Part shown: positions 1 to 8,148 of the stretch, piece after piece
Position numbering within the stretch: the first letter of the stretch is position 1
How the letters are laid out: each line of letters starts with the position of its first letter
Origin: Acidobacteriota bacterium
GTDB taxonomy: Bacteria > Acidobacteriota > Blastocatellia > Pyrinomonadales > Pyrinomonadaceae
Length of the DNA stretch: 56,783 nucleotides
NCBI GenBank assembly: GCA_003222895.1
Contig: QHXI01000067.1
Coordinates: 1 to 56,783 of the forward strand
Direction: 5' to 3'
The notes under the pieces: generated by a model
What the model was told of the DNA's origin: nothing
Databases searched by the model: none
Seen by the model: only the letters and a program-made list of their open reading frames with translations
Translations under genes and position numbers: made by a program

Positions 1-1
1 T

Positions 2-427
2 GTTAGTGACGCCGTCCTTCAGGCCATGAAGAAATTGAAGAAAGCAAACAACAAAATGCCCACCCCGCCTACCGGGCTTCCCACATCATCTATGCCTGAC
101 GAGCAAGAGGTTGATCCCGTCCTGTTGAGCCTGAGCAAGCTTGCTGAATTGATCAGTCCCGTAAATGAACAACTAGCCTGGGATGTGTTGAACGAGGTCG
201 TGCAATCGGCGAATCGAAGTAAGTTAGATACGAGCCAAGGTCACATAGGATTCGAGCCTAATGTCTTCAGGAGACTTTCAGAGAGAGATGATGCGAGAAC
301 GTATCAAGTCGCAAACGAGCTCAAGGATCGATTAGAGCGGATTGTAGCTTTGGCGAATATTTATCAAGGGCTATCGGATAGGGAAAAGAAAGCGTCGTCG
401 TCTCAAAAGATCCGTGGTCAGTTATAA
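2..427 (+). CDS. C-terminal part of an unknown protein (runs off the left edge)
   Basis: The reading frame is open from the first bases of the window to a TAA at 425-427, so this is probably the end of a longer gene rather than a 133-residue protein starting at the ATG at 26. No Shine-Dalgarno is visible before that ATG. The visible part has a Pro/Thr-rich, low-complexity stretch (about the first 25 residues), then a mostly helical, charged tail with the phrase YQVANELKDRLERIV. I have the impression of similar tails on Acidobacteriota proteins of unknown function, but no domain can be named. It is followed by 66 bases and then the end of the convergent histidine kinase gene. Confidence 0.6.
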   Translation, partial: VSDAVLQAMKKLKKANNKMPTPPTGLPTSSMPDEQEVDPVLLSLSKLAELISPVNEQLAWDVLNEVVQSANRSKLDTSQGHIGFEPNVFRRLSERDDARTYQVANELKDRLERIVALANIYQGLSDREKKASSSQKIRGQL

Positions 428-493
428 ACGCACGTATCAGCAAGATATTCGCAAAACCTCGACAACAGTGCTGGCCCCCTTGATACGTTCTGG

Positions 494-2470
494 TTAGACC
501 AGAACTGTTTCACGAATGTCGGCAGCTTGTTTCGCGATGATGGCGTTCGCCCGCGTCAGCACATCAGCGACTGCATAGGGTTTGCTGATGACTTCGTCGA
601 TGCGTGCTTTCTGGTAATCTTCGTCCGCGATCATTTCCGCATAACCCGTCGCGATAATCACAGGTAATTCCGGACGATGATCCTTGACCCAACGCGCGAC
701 GTGGAGACCGCTCAACTCAGGCAGACCAAGATCGCAAATCATCAAATCGAACTCGCCGGCGTCAAGACGCTTGAGTGCCTCGGCGCCAGTGGCCGCTTCG
801 GTCACATCGTGGCCTTCGTTGCGAAACGCGTCGTTGAGCAGCACGCGGACGTTTTCTTCATCTTCGACCACTAACACGCGCGCGGACTTAGGTTCTGCGG
901 CGACCGTTGGGGCGACCGCGATCGCGATCGGCTTGGATTCGTGCAGCGGCAGGATCACGTCGAACCGAGTCCCCTTCTCGGGCGCGCTGATCACGTTGAT
1001 GTCGCCACCATGATTTTCGATGATGCCATGCGAAGCCGAAAGCCCGAGACCGGTGCCTCGTTCGCCTTTCGTTGAATAGAAGGGCTCGAAGATGCGCGCG
1101 ACGACGTCTTCAGCCATACCCGAGCCGCTGTCCGCGACCCAGAATCGCGCCGTCGATCCTTCGATTGAGGTTCCGATATCGATGAGGCCGCCTTGCGGCA
1201 TCGCGTCAACGGCGTTGAAGATCAGATTCAGAACGACTTCGCGCAGTTCGGATGAATCGCCCATTGCCATTACCGGCTGTGGCGCATTAACACGAACTTC
1301 AATCTTGCCGCTTCGGTTTGCGGATTCCGATTGCCACTTCGGCCGTGCAATCTCAACAATGGAAGTCACCAGTTCACTCAAGTCAACAGCGACGGCGTGC
1401 CGGCTCGAATTGCGGCGCGAGAAGTCGAGCAACCGGCGCAGCGTCTGCGAGCAATCACCAACGGCTTGAGTGATCACTTCCAAACTTTTCTTCGCGGCTT
1501 CGTTTTCAGCGCTGCGCATCAATAGAAGTTGCGCTCTTCCCTGAATCACAGTTAATGAATTGTTCAAGTTGTGTGCAACGCCGGCAGCGAGTTCGCCAAG
1601 CGCGCGCAACTTGTCTGAGCGAGCCGCTCGTTCCTGGGCCAGCTTCTTTTCGGTGATGTCGCTCATGAAGACCATGACGCCGGTGATGCTGCCGTCATGC
1701 CATAGCGGCGAGGTGTGGGCGTCCATGCAGCGCACTTTTCCGTCCGCACAAATCGTGCGCAGCTCAAACTGTTTCTGTTCACCGTGTAAAGTGCGGTTGA
1801 TCGCCGCGGTCGCTTCATCCTTTGATTCCGCAGCGACGATCATGTTGAACTCCTGGCCCAGCAAAACGGATCGCGTTAAGCCACTGTCTTCTTCCGCACG
1901 CTGATTCATCCACGTGAAACGACGATCGGTGTCCAGTGTGTAAATCTCGTCGGGTGCCAGGTCGGCGAGGCTGGCTAGAAATGCGCGGTTCTTGCTGCCT
2001 TCCTCTTCAGCGTGACGCAACTCGGAAATGTCGCGAGCGATGACGATGCAACCGGTGGCGCTCTCATTCTGCTGATCCTTCGTCTGCGGGATGACGCGAA
2101 CTTGCAAGTTGCGTTCGGCCTTATTGGTCGCATCGAGTTCGACCTCGACTTCGGCGTCGCTGGCCATAGCGCGATCTACCATGCACGACGTGCCTTCGAG
2201 CCTCCAGAGCATGTCGCAACACCGACGGCCGATGAGAAACGATCGGTGCGCGCGCTCGAGCGTCTCACCTGCGCGATTGATCTTTTTCAGCCGCTTGTCC
2301 GGACCAAAGATGTAGACGGCATCAGTGATCGTATCCACGGTCGCTTCCCACATTCGGTCAGCGGCCATCAACGTATGGCGAAGGTTAATGTGTGCCTGAT
2401 TAGAAGTCATGGTGCGAAACGAAGGACGGGCGGCGAATACACTCCCATCAATCCTTTTGGCAAGGCGCAT
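494..2470 (-). CDS. Hybrid PAS-domain sensor histidine kinase with C-terminal receiver
   Basis: Cytoplasmic two-component sensor of 658 residues. In order: two PAS-like sensor domains (about 38-155 and 160-280), a HisKA dimerisation/phosphoacceptor domain with the H-box GELAAGVAHNLNN (His300), an HATPase_c domain with N-box NLIFNAVDAM, G1 DSGSGM, F-box FEPFYSTK and G2 GTGLGLS, and a receiver with acidic pair EDEE, phosphoacceptor Asp580 (MICDLGLP) and the conserved Lys in SKPYAV. No transmembrane segment is seen, so it should sense an internal signal. PAS, kinase and receiver are known to act as an internal phosphorelay in this class. No output domain or separate response regulator gene lies nearby. 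The start is uncertain: the ATG at 2410 (residue 21) is an alternative, and neither has a clear ribosome site. The signal is unknown. Confidence 0.93.
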   Translation of the reverse strand: MRLAKRIDGSVFAARPSFRTMTSNQAHINLRHTLMAADRMWEATVDTITDAVYIFGPDKRLKKINRAGETLERAHRSFLIGRRCCDMLWRLEGTSCMVDRAMASDAEVEVELDATNKAERNLQVRVIPQTKDQQNESATGCIVIARDISELRHAEEEGSKNRAFLASLADLAPDEIYTLDTDRRFTWMNQRAEEDSGLTRSVLLGQEFNMIVAAESKDEATAAINRTLHGEQKQFELRTICADGKVRCMDAHTSPLWHDGSITGVMVFMSDITEKKLAQERAARSDKLRALGELAAGVAHNLNNSLTVIQGRAQLLLMRSAENEAAKKSLEVITQAVGDCSQTLRRLLDFSRRNSSRHAVAVDLSELVTSIVEIARPKWQSESANRSGKIEVRVNAPQPVMAMGDSSELREVVLNLIFNAVDAMPQGGLIDIGTSIEGSTARFWVADSGSGMAEDVVARIFEPFYSTKGERGTGLGLSASHGIIENHGGDINVISAPEKGTRFDVILPLHESKPIAIAVAPTVAAEPKSARVLVVEDEENVRVLLNDAFRNEGHDVTEAATGAEALKRLDAGEFDLMICDLGLPELSGLHVARWVKDHRPELPVIIATGYAEMIADEDYQKARIDEVISKPYAVADVLTRANAIIAKQAADIRETVLV

Positions 2471-2530
2471 GCCAGTCAGCAGGCATCCGGAAACGCGGCT
2501 TGGGTGAGAATTTGCTCGGGAAAACTAGCG

Positions 2531-2552
2531 GTCACCCGTTTGTGCGGGTGAC
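2531..2552 (-). terminator. Possible terminator after the PBP4-type gene
   Basis: Perfect 8-bp stem GTCACCCG / CGGGTGAC with a 6-base loop, about 95 bases beyond the stop of the peptidase gene at 2646. Read on the minus strand it is followed by a short T run (CTAGTTTTCC), so it is a weak intrinsic terminator at best. It lies between two minus-strand genes and would separate their transcripts. Confidence 0.4.
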
Positions 2553-2645
2553 AAATGACGGCAGGGCCGTTCATAGTGACAAGACGCTCTGCCAGGTTGT
2601 TCTATCAAACTGACGATTTGTCAGGATGTTTCGCGAGGCTGGCGA

Positions 2646-4010
2646 TTAGTTTTTTGGTTCGAATTCGCCGCGAACTTTCGCCGCCGCATATTCTGAATCG
2701 GCCAGGCGCATCGACAGCTTGACCGGTTGGTAATCGAAAGGCGCTGGTCCGCCGAGCGAATTCTGAATTGCGGCCACAATTCCATCCTGGTTCGCGCGAA
2801 AACGAACGACGTTGCCGCGCTGGTTCATAATCACGAACAGAACGATACGGCCGCTCTTCGTTTTCATTTGTCCAACCAGCGAACTTGCCCCGCCGTCAGT
2901 TCGAACCAGGGTTCCGGTTTTTGCGATGACGCTTCCGCGCTCAAGCGGATCGGTGTAACGATCTTCGAGCGTGCCCGGATCGATTCCCGCGACCGGCAAA
3001 ATATCTGAGAGCGAGAGTTGGTTGCGCGCAAGTTCCTCGCGCAGCGCGCGCAGAATTTTCATCATCGCGCGCGGCGTCACGCGATTCACGCCTAAGCCGC
3101 TGGTCGAGGATAGCACCACTTCATCAGGAAGCAGATTCAGTTTCTTTGTGATCGCCGAACTTACGCTTTGCGGACCACCGAGAGTTTCGCCGATTCGTTC
3201 CGCCATGAAGTTGTTCGAATAGCACAGCAGCGCCTTCAACACGTCCACCAACTTGCTTGATTTGTGAGTCAGCAAGGCAAGAGCGCCCGGCGGCGCAGAA
3301 TCCACTTGAATCTCTCCGTTGACGACGACGCTGGGCACACTGCTCAAACTAAAGTTGTCGCCGAGGATCGTTCGCTCATCAAGCCAGGCGCGCGTGGCGT
3401 TACCGGAACGACGCGCCGCATCCAACGTGTTTCTAAATTCTTCACCCGAACGATTGGCCGACCAATCGAAGTTCATCGTGAAGCCCGGCGCAACGATCAG
3501 ATTTCCCGTGACCGTACGAATACCGGCTGCGTTCAACTGACGCGCTAACATCACCGCGTGCTCGTAGTGGAATGACGGATCGCGACCCGTGACAATCAGG
3601 TCGCCATTCAAAGTCGAAGTTGTCCTATCAATCGTTCCGGTCGTCCAGACACCGGTTACGAAGCGATGATTCGGACCGAAGTTCTGCAAGGCAACGAGCG
3701 CCGTCGCAAGTTTCACTGACGAGGCAGGATTGAATCTTTCCTCAGCGGCTTGCGAAGCGATCGTGGTTCCGTCGAGAGTCTCAGCCAACACACCCTGAAA
3801 GCCGGCAATCGGAGTTAAGTATGCGGGTTGCGCAACCGCTTGACTGGCTGTCGATTTATTTGGCAGTTCCGCACTGGCTGATGTCGTTTGCGTCGGAGGA
3901 CGAATGGATTCGGTCTGTGATGCCGGCGCAGCCTGCTGTGCGAATGCGCCGCCAGATGCGAAAACCACCAGCAGTGACGCGAATGACAATTTGTTAACGA
4001 TGCGACCCAT
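2646..4010 (-). CDS. dacB: D-alanyl-D-alanine carboxypeptidase/endopeptidase, PBP4 (DacB) family, peptidase S13
   Basis: Periplasmic penicillin-binding protein that trims or cleaves peptidoglycan cross-links. I start it at the ATG at 4010, which gives a clean signal peptide (MGRIVNKLSF...GAFAQQ); the frame upstream is open but not signal-like. The three active-site motifs of the family are present in order: SSVK (nucleophile Ser97, Lys100), SNN (in CYSNNFMAE) and KTG (in AKTGTLV). The insert typical of PBP4 separates motifs 1 and 2. At 454 residues it is close to the usual length. A Thr/Gln/Ser-rich linker follows the signal peptide. It is divergent from the DNA glycosylase gene, with 185 bases between them for both promoters. 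Confidence 0.93.
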   Translation of the reverse strand: MGRIVNKLSFASLLVVFASGGAFAQQAAPASQTESIRPPTQTTSASAELPNKSTASQAVAQPAYLTPIAGFQGVLAETLDGTTIASQAAEERFNPASSVKLATALVALQNFGPNHRFVTGVWTTGTIDRTTSTLNGDLIVTGRDPSFHYEHAVMLARQLNAAGIRTVTGNLIVAPGFTMNFDWSANRSGEEFRNTLDAARRSGNATRAWLDERTILGDNFSLSSVPSVVVNGEIQVDSAPPGALALLTHKSSKLVDVLKALLCYSNNFMAERIGETLGGPQSVSSAITKKLNLLPDEVVLSSTSGLGVNRVTPRAMMKILRALREELARNQLSLSDILPVAGIDPGTLEDRYTDPLERGSVIAKTGTLVRTDGGASSLVGQMKTKSGRIVLFVIMNQRGNVVRFRANQDGIVAAIQNSLGGPAPFDYQPVKLSMRLADSEYAAAKVRGEFEPKN

Positions 4011-4195
4011 AATCAATGTCGTGCGCGCTCCGCAGCGCGGTTCGAAATGATAGCATGCTGCCGTGGGCAGCGAGCGTGAAATTTGATGCGCGCTGCTTGC
4101 GCCAGGATGTACATGCTTGACGACCATGCGCGCGGCGGCCAAACTTCGTTGACAGTCTCGCGAGCGTGAACCTAGAATTCTTTCGTTGAAAATCT

Positions 4196-4807
4196 GTGAG
4201 TGCGAATCGTGAACCCATAACGATCGATCATTTACGCGCGACCTACGCCGAGCGGCGCAAGGAAATTCGCGCGCGCCTGCGCGACTTCCATCGCGTCTGG
4301 CAGTCAGGGTCGGACACGCGCCTGTGGGAAGAGATGGTCTATTGCATTTTTACCGCAGGTGCTTCGGCGAAGATGGGATTGACAGCGGTCAATGCCGTGA
4401 GGCCTTTGTTGGGCGACGGTAATCGGGCGGCAATCACGAGGGCGTTAAAGAAGCCGCCGGCGTACAGGTTTCACAATGTGCGGGCCGCGCACCTGGTCAC
4501 CACGCGCGAGTATTTGCGAAAAAACTTCTCGATGCGCTTGCGAAAGCAATTAAGAAATTTTCAGGATCCAGTTGCACGCCGGGATTGGCTGGCTCGCACG
4601 CCGGGAATAAAGGGCCTGGGTTACAAAGAGGCGAGCCACTATTTGCGCAATATTGGCTTCAAAGGTTACGGCATTCTTGATAAGCACATCGTTCGCTGCC
4701 TTTGCGAACTCGGCGTGATTGATTCGCCGAAGCCACCAACCGCGCGCGGTCGCTATTTGGAAACAGAGAAACGCATGCGTCGAGATTCTGAAATAGCACG
4801 ATCATGA
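4196..4807 (+). CDS. ogg: N-glycosylase/DNA lyase, Ogg2-like (HhH-GPD), short C-terminus
   Basis: Base-excision repair enzyme that removes 8-oxoguanine. The signature is the helix-hairpin-helix segment GIKGLGYKEASHYL (catalytic Lys) followed by the catalytic Asp in GILDKHIV, an arrangement typical of archaeal/Thermotoga Ogg2. The best start is the GTG at 4196; the next Met is at residue 48, inside the domain. The protein is 203 residues but ends after the segment RYLETEKRM, where Ogg2 proteins normally continue with a helix finishing in a conserved DLYLWY-type tail that contacts the base pocket. Here that tail is missing. The TGA overlaps the start of the next gene (ATGA at 4804-4807), so translation is probably coupled. 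Confidence 0.82.
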   Translation: MSANREPITIDHLRATYAERRKEIRARLRDFHRVWQSGSDTRLWEEMVYCIFTAGASAKMGLTAVNAVRPLLGDGNRAAITRALKKPPAYRFHNVRAAHLVTTREYLRKNFSMRLRKQLRNFQDPVARRDWLARTPGIKGLGYKEASHYLRNIGFKGYGILDKHIVRCLCELGVIDSPKPPTARGRYLETEKRMRRDSEIARS

Positions 4808-6438
4808 AATACCAACGCGAACAAACGTGGCACCGGCCGATCCTGATCGTCGGCCTGGCAATCTTGTGTTTGGCGAGCGCACCTCGCATTGCTCTGGCAA
4901 TTCCCGACAACAACGACAAGACGCGTAGTCGCGCCGATAAGGCTTTGCGTGCCGGTGATTTTGAGCGCGCGGAACAAATCTATCGCGAGTTGCTCGCCAA
5001 GAACGATCACGACACGGATGCGCGACTCGGCCTCAGTCGTGTGTTGCTGAAGCAACGGCGGCTCCAGGATTCGTTCGATCACGCGGCTCGCGTTCTGGCG
5101 GTCAATCCTTTGTCTGCGCGCGCCCATGCCTTGCTCGGCGCCGCAATTCTCGCCGCAGGAGACTTTCGTCAATCCGTTGAAGAGTTTCGCACTGCGCTAA
5201 CGCTGAACGAGAACGAGGCCATCGCGATCGCCGGTCTGGCCATGGTCGACTATTACGAGAATCGGATGGCGCAATGTGTCAATGGTTTGCGGCGCGCGTC
5301 GTCGATCGATCCGGGCGAGCCGGACTATGTTTTCAATCTGGGCCAGGCGGCGGCGCGATCAGAGCGATACAAAGAAGCCGCAGATGCTTACGAACGCTTT
5401 CTGGTGATCGCGCCGCGCACCGACGAAGAACGCCGCGCGCGTATTCATGGCTTGATCGAATTCCTTCGCTACCTCGGGAGACAAGGGTCGCTGTACGGAC
5501 TGGGAGGCTCAGATCGCGCCGTGATCAGTTTCGAGAGTCCTGACGATCGGCCGCTGGTCAAAATCCGAGTCAATGGTTCGAAAGAATATCTTCGTTTCGT
5601 CCTCGACACGGGTTCGGGCATGTCGGTTTTGTCGGAAGAGACCGCGCGGAAGATTGGCGTGAAGGCGATCGCGCACGGCGGATTGGCGCGCGCTGTCGGC
5701 GGCGGCGGCCGATTCGAAATTGTGTACGGCTATCTTGACTCTCTCGAGGTCGGCGAGATTCGCGTCACCAACGTACCAGTCTACATCCGCCATTTTTTCG
5801 ATGAAACGAATCCGGTCGACGGCTATCTGGGAATTTCCGCGCTCAGCCGCATGATCATGTCAGTTGATTATGGAACACACAAACTGACATTGACGCGCAA
5901 GCGAAATAGCGAAGCGAACGTAGCCGCGAATGCAAGCTCGAAAACAGGCAAAGTCGATCCGGCTAGACCCGGAATTGATTTTCCAGTTCGCACCACGGCG
6001 AGCGGATTTCTCAGCGGCGAAGTAGTCATCGATGGCATCGGCAAGCCGCTGAATTTCATCATCGATACCGGGGCTACGATCAGCGTCCTGTCGCAAAGAG
6101 CTGCCGCGCTCGAAGAGGCGCGGCCATTCATTCAACCAGGCAACATGCGCGTGTTCGGGGCCGCCGGGGTCGCGGAAAACGTCAAGACGGCGGCGTTGCC
6201 GCGCGTGGCGGTGGGATCCTACAGCCGCGAGAAAGTAAATGCTGCCGTGCTCGATCTCGATCCTGTAAACGAGACCGCGGGATTTCTTCAAAGCGGAATT
6301 CTGGGCGGTAACTTCTTGCGGCACTATCGCGTGATCTTTGATTTCGAAAAAGGCATCGTGCGATTCGAACCACTCGATACCGAGACGATGCCAAAGAGCG
6401 GTTCCGTTCCTGACGCTACGATCTCTCGGAAGCAATGA
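4804..6438 (+). CDS. Secreted TPR protein with two retropepsin-like aspartyl protease domains
   Basis: 544 residues. An N-terminal signal peptide (about 1-32, ending ALAIP) is followed by four to five TPR helical repeats (about 40-225), then two domains with the DTG active-site motif of retropepsin-like proteases: LDTGSGMSVLS (Asp268) and IDTGATISVLS (Asp421). Each domain also carries the later Gly-rich motif (VDGYLGISAL and SGILGGNFL). Retropepsins act as dimers of single-DTG units, so one chain with two units could form a complete pseudo-symmetric pepsin-like active site in the periplasm. This is inference. The start overlaps the glycosylase stop and the stop overlaps the PIN gene start, giving a tightly coupled set. 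Confidence 0.88.
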   Translation: MKYQREQTWHRPILIVGLAILCLASAPRIALAIPDNNDKTRSRADKALRAGDFERAEQIYRELLAKNDHDTDARLGLSRVLLKQRRLQDSFDHAARVLAVNPLSARAHALLGAAILAAGDFRQSVEEFRTALTLNENEAIAIAGLAMVDYYENRMAQCVNGLRRASSIDPGEPDYVFNLGQAAARSERYKEAADAYERFLVIAPRTDEERRARIHGLIEFLRYLGRQGSLYGLGGSDRAVISFESPDDRPLVKIRVNGSKEYLRFVLDTGSGMSVLSEETARKIGVKAIAHGGLARAVGGGGRFEIVYGYLDSLEVGEIRVTNVPVYIRHFFDETNPVDGYLGISALSRMIMSVDYGTHKLTLTRKRNSEANVAANASSKTGKVDPARPGIDFPVRTTASGFLSGEVVIDGIGKPLNFIIDTGATISVLSQRAAALEEARPFIQPGNMRVFGAAGVAENVKTAALPRVAVGSYSREKVNAAVLDLDPVNETAGFLQSGILGGNFLRHYRVIFDFEKGIVRFEPLDTETMPKSGSVPDATISRKQ

Positions 6439-6929
6439 AGCCAAGCACTTATCTCGAGACGTCGGTCATTGGTGCTTATCTCGACAACGGCGAGCCGTTC
6501 CGTCGCGACTTGACGATTCGTTGGTGGGAGCATGAATTGTCAGAGTATCGCGCGGTAATCTCGCCTTTGGTCGTCCGCGAGTTGGAAAGACTGTCCGAAC
6601 CCCATCGCTCGGCGTATTTGAAATTGGTGACCGGCCTTGAGCAAGTTGAATTGACTGAAGAGGTCGCGATTCTCGCCGAAGGTTACGTGTCGCGCGGAAT
6701 TTTTCATCGCAAGTTCATCGCGGATGCATTGCACGTCGCGGTTGCGTCGTTTCACAAAATCGATTATCTAGTTACATGGAACTTCGGCCATCTCGCGAAC
6801 GTGCGCCGGCAAGCGCGCATTCGATTGTTCAATACCGCAGCCGGATTTTTTGTTCCCATGATCGTGACGCCCGAGTTCCTGGTTTCAGAAGGAACTGAAA
6901 CTGAAGCTCGGAACAGTTCTGAATTTTGA
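6435..6929 (+). CDS. PIN-domain protein (VapC-like predicted RNase)
   Basis: 164 residues with the PIN fold: N-terminal acidic site in YLETSVIGAYLD, a middle acidic residue in VVRELERL, and the third in IADALHVAVA, followed by the typical YLVTWNFGHLAN segment. PIN proteins are Mg-dependent ribonucleases and often toxins of VapBC pairs. The first acidic position is Glu rather than the more common Asp. The ATG overlaps the previous TGA (ATGA). The last 17 residues, rich in Glu, Thr and Ser, are encoded by the left half of a heptanucleotide array, so the C-terminus looks extended by the repeat. A small gene downstream may be its antitoxin. Confidence 0.82.
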   Translation: MKPSTYLETSVIGAYLDNGEPFRRDLTIRWWEHELSEYRAVISPLVVRELERLSEPHRSAYLKLVTGLEQVELTEEVAILAEGYVSRGIFHRKFIADALHVAVASFHKIDYLVTWNFGHLANVRRQARIRLFNTAAGFFVPMIVTPEFLVSEGTETEARNSSEF

Positions 6930-6979
6930 TTTCTGAGTTCTGAGTTTCTATTTGTTCTGGCATCTGATCTTTGATCTCC
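6881..6979. repeat. Heptanucleotide array A (unit about TTCTGAG), inverted halves
   Basis: From 6917 the sequence can be cut into nine consecutive 7-mers (TTCTGAA, TTTTGAT, TTCTGAG, TTCTGAG, TTTCTAT, TTGTTCT, GGCATCT, GATCTTT, GATCTCC). The preceding 6881-6915, inside the end of the PIN gene, has the complementary sense (CAGAAGG, AACTGAA, ACTGAAG), so the whole could fold back. Phase of 7 is kept although units vary. Confidence 0.7.
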
Positions 6980-6986
6980 GTTTCTT

Positions 6987-7214
6987 ATGTATCGTCGCCC
7001 AAAATTTCTAACCGTCTTGCACAAGATTCGCGAAGCCATGTCTCGCGAAGCCGACTACGACGTCGATCTTTTCGCTGAGATGGTTCGCGCCGGCGCGCGC
7101 CCGGCGCGCGGTCCGCGACGCAACATCCGCGGCTTCATCAAGCACGCGTCACGAAATGAAGAAACGGGAATTGGAGAAGCCGAAATAAGCGAACGAAGAC
7201 GAGCAAACTCTTAG
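6987..7214 (+). CDS. Small protein downstream of PIN gene, possible antitoxin
   Basis: 75 residues. The N-terminal 50 (KFLTVLHKIREAMSREADYD...FAEMVRAG) look like a compact amphipathic helix pair of the kind seen in small VapB-like or MazE-like partners, but no DNA-binding motif is clear. It follows the PIN gene by 57 bases. The C-terminal third (from about residue 57) is encoded by the start of repeat array B and is probably not conserved. Toxin-antitoxin pairing is inferred from position and size only; the order toxin-antitoxin would be the reverse of the usual vapBC order. Confidence 0.55.
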   Translation: MYRRPKFLTVLHKIREAMSREADYDVDLFAEMVRAGARPARGPRRNIRGFIKHASRNEETGIGEAEISERRRANS

Positions 7215-7287
7215 TTCTTGCTTTTGACTCTTAGCGCTTTGCTCTTTGCTCTTTGCGCTTAGCTCTTTGCGCTTAGCTCTTAGACTT
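7211..7287. repeat. Heptanucleotide array B (unit about TTGCTCT / TAGCTCT)
   Basis: Eleven consecutive 7-mers without gaps: TTAGTTC, TTGCTTT, TGACTCT, TAGCGCT, TTGCTCT, TTGCTCT, TTGCGCT, TAGCTCT, TTGCGCT, TAGCTCT, TAGACTT. The array begins at the stop of the small gene and ends 8 bases before the ATG at 7295. Upstream 7171-7210 has a partly complementary purine-rich version (GAAGCCG, AAATAAG, CGAACGA). Confidence 0.8.
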
Positions 7288-7294
7288 CGCCCAT

Positions 7295-8083
7295 ATGGAC
7301 GCAACTTTTGAAACGATTGGATTGGAAGTGCCCAGTGAGAAAGCCATCAACTTTCTCGCCGAACGCGCGGAAAATCAGGGCGAGCCGACGCAGATTCTGC
7401 GACGCGGCGCGGTGCTGCACGGACGTTGTTGGAAGCTGGGCGACGGCTTGGAAGTTTGGACCGTCCTTTACGAATCAGAAACCGGCGAGGTCTTTTACGC
7501 CAATTGCCGCCCAGGTTTTCGCGCGCGCTACACACAACGCATTGGCCCCTGGGCGCTGACGGAATACGACCAGGAAGGCGAAGCCGTAATCCATGGCTAT
7601 TGCGACGGCAGCGACACGGAAGTTCTTTTCGAATTGCAGAATCTGACCGAAGTCGGCCATTCAGGTTTTCGCGCTCCGGAGCTACACGTAAGCCTGTGCG
7701 GGCTCGCCTATCGTGCTCGAGTTTGCGCACGCGAATTGAACACGCGTTGGCTGCCGTTGGAAAAGGCGGTGCCATCGCGGGCTGCGCACGAAAACGATTG
7801 GGCGCTTCGCGGACATGTACTCGCGTTCAAGCCGTTGCGGAATCCGTTGTCGGGCAGTGAGTTGTGTTGGGTTTATCTCGATCTCGGCGGTCTGAAGTTG
7901 GAAGTGCTCGTCAATGCGCGCGCGCTCAGCGGTGGCCCGCTGGAGATCGGGGCTACACTTTCCGCTGAAGTCTGGTTGCAGGGCCACGTGCTCGACGAGC
8001 AGGCTTTGCAGTTGCGCTATGAAGGGGTCGATCGCGCAATTTCTTCAACCGACTTTTGGTCGCGTTTCTCGCGGGCTAATTGA
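7295..8083 (+). CDS. Conserved-looking hypothetical protein, function unknown
   Basis: 262 residues, soluble, no signal peptide or membrane segment. I do not recognise a family. The composition is that of a mixed alpha/beta enzyme or beta-rich domain: many aromatic and Gly-containing strands (WTVLYESETGEVFYANC, GPWALTEYDQEGEAVIHGY) and a C-terminal half with a repeating pattern of LxVLVNARAL and LSAEVWLQG that resembles an OB/beta-barrel. It starts 8 bases after array B and ends 65 bases before the lytic transglycosylase gene on the same strand, but nothing else ties them together. Confidence 0.7.
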   Translation: MDATFETIGLEVPSEKAINFLAERAENQGEPTQILRRGAVLHGRCWKLGDGLEVWTVLYESETGEVFYANCRPGFRARYTQRIGPWALTEYDQEGEAVIHGYCDGSDTEVLFELQNLTEVGHSGFRAPELHVSLCGLAYRARVCARELNTRWLPLEKAVPSRAAHENDWALRGHVLAFKPLRNPLSGSELCWVYLDLGGLKLEVLVNARALSGGPLEIGATLSAEVWLQGHVLDEQALQLRYEGVDRAISSTDFWSRFSRAN

Positions 8084-8148
8084 ACTTCAGCTCTTCGAAA
8101 ACTCTACGGTCGCTTGATTACCTTCGTGGTTGGTTGGATATTTAGTGA

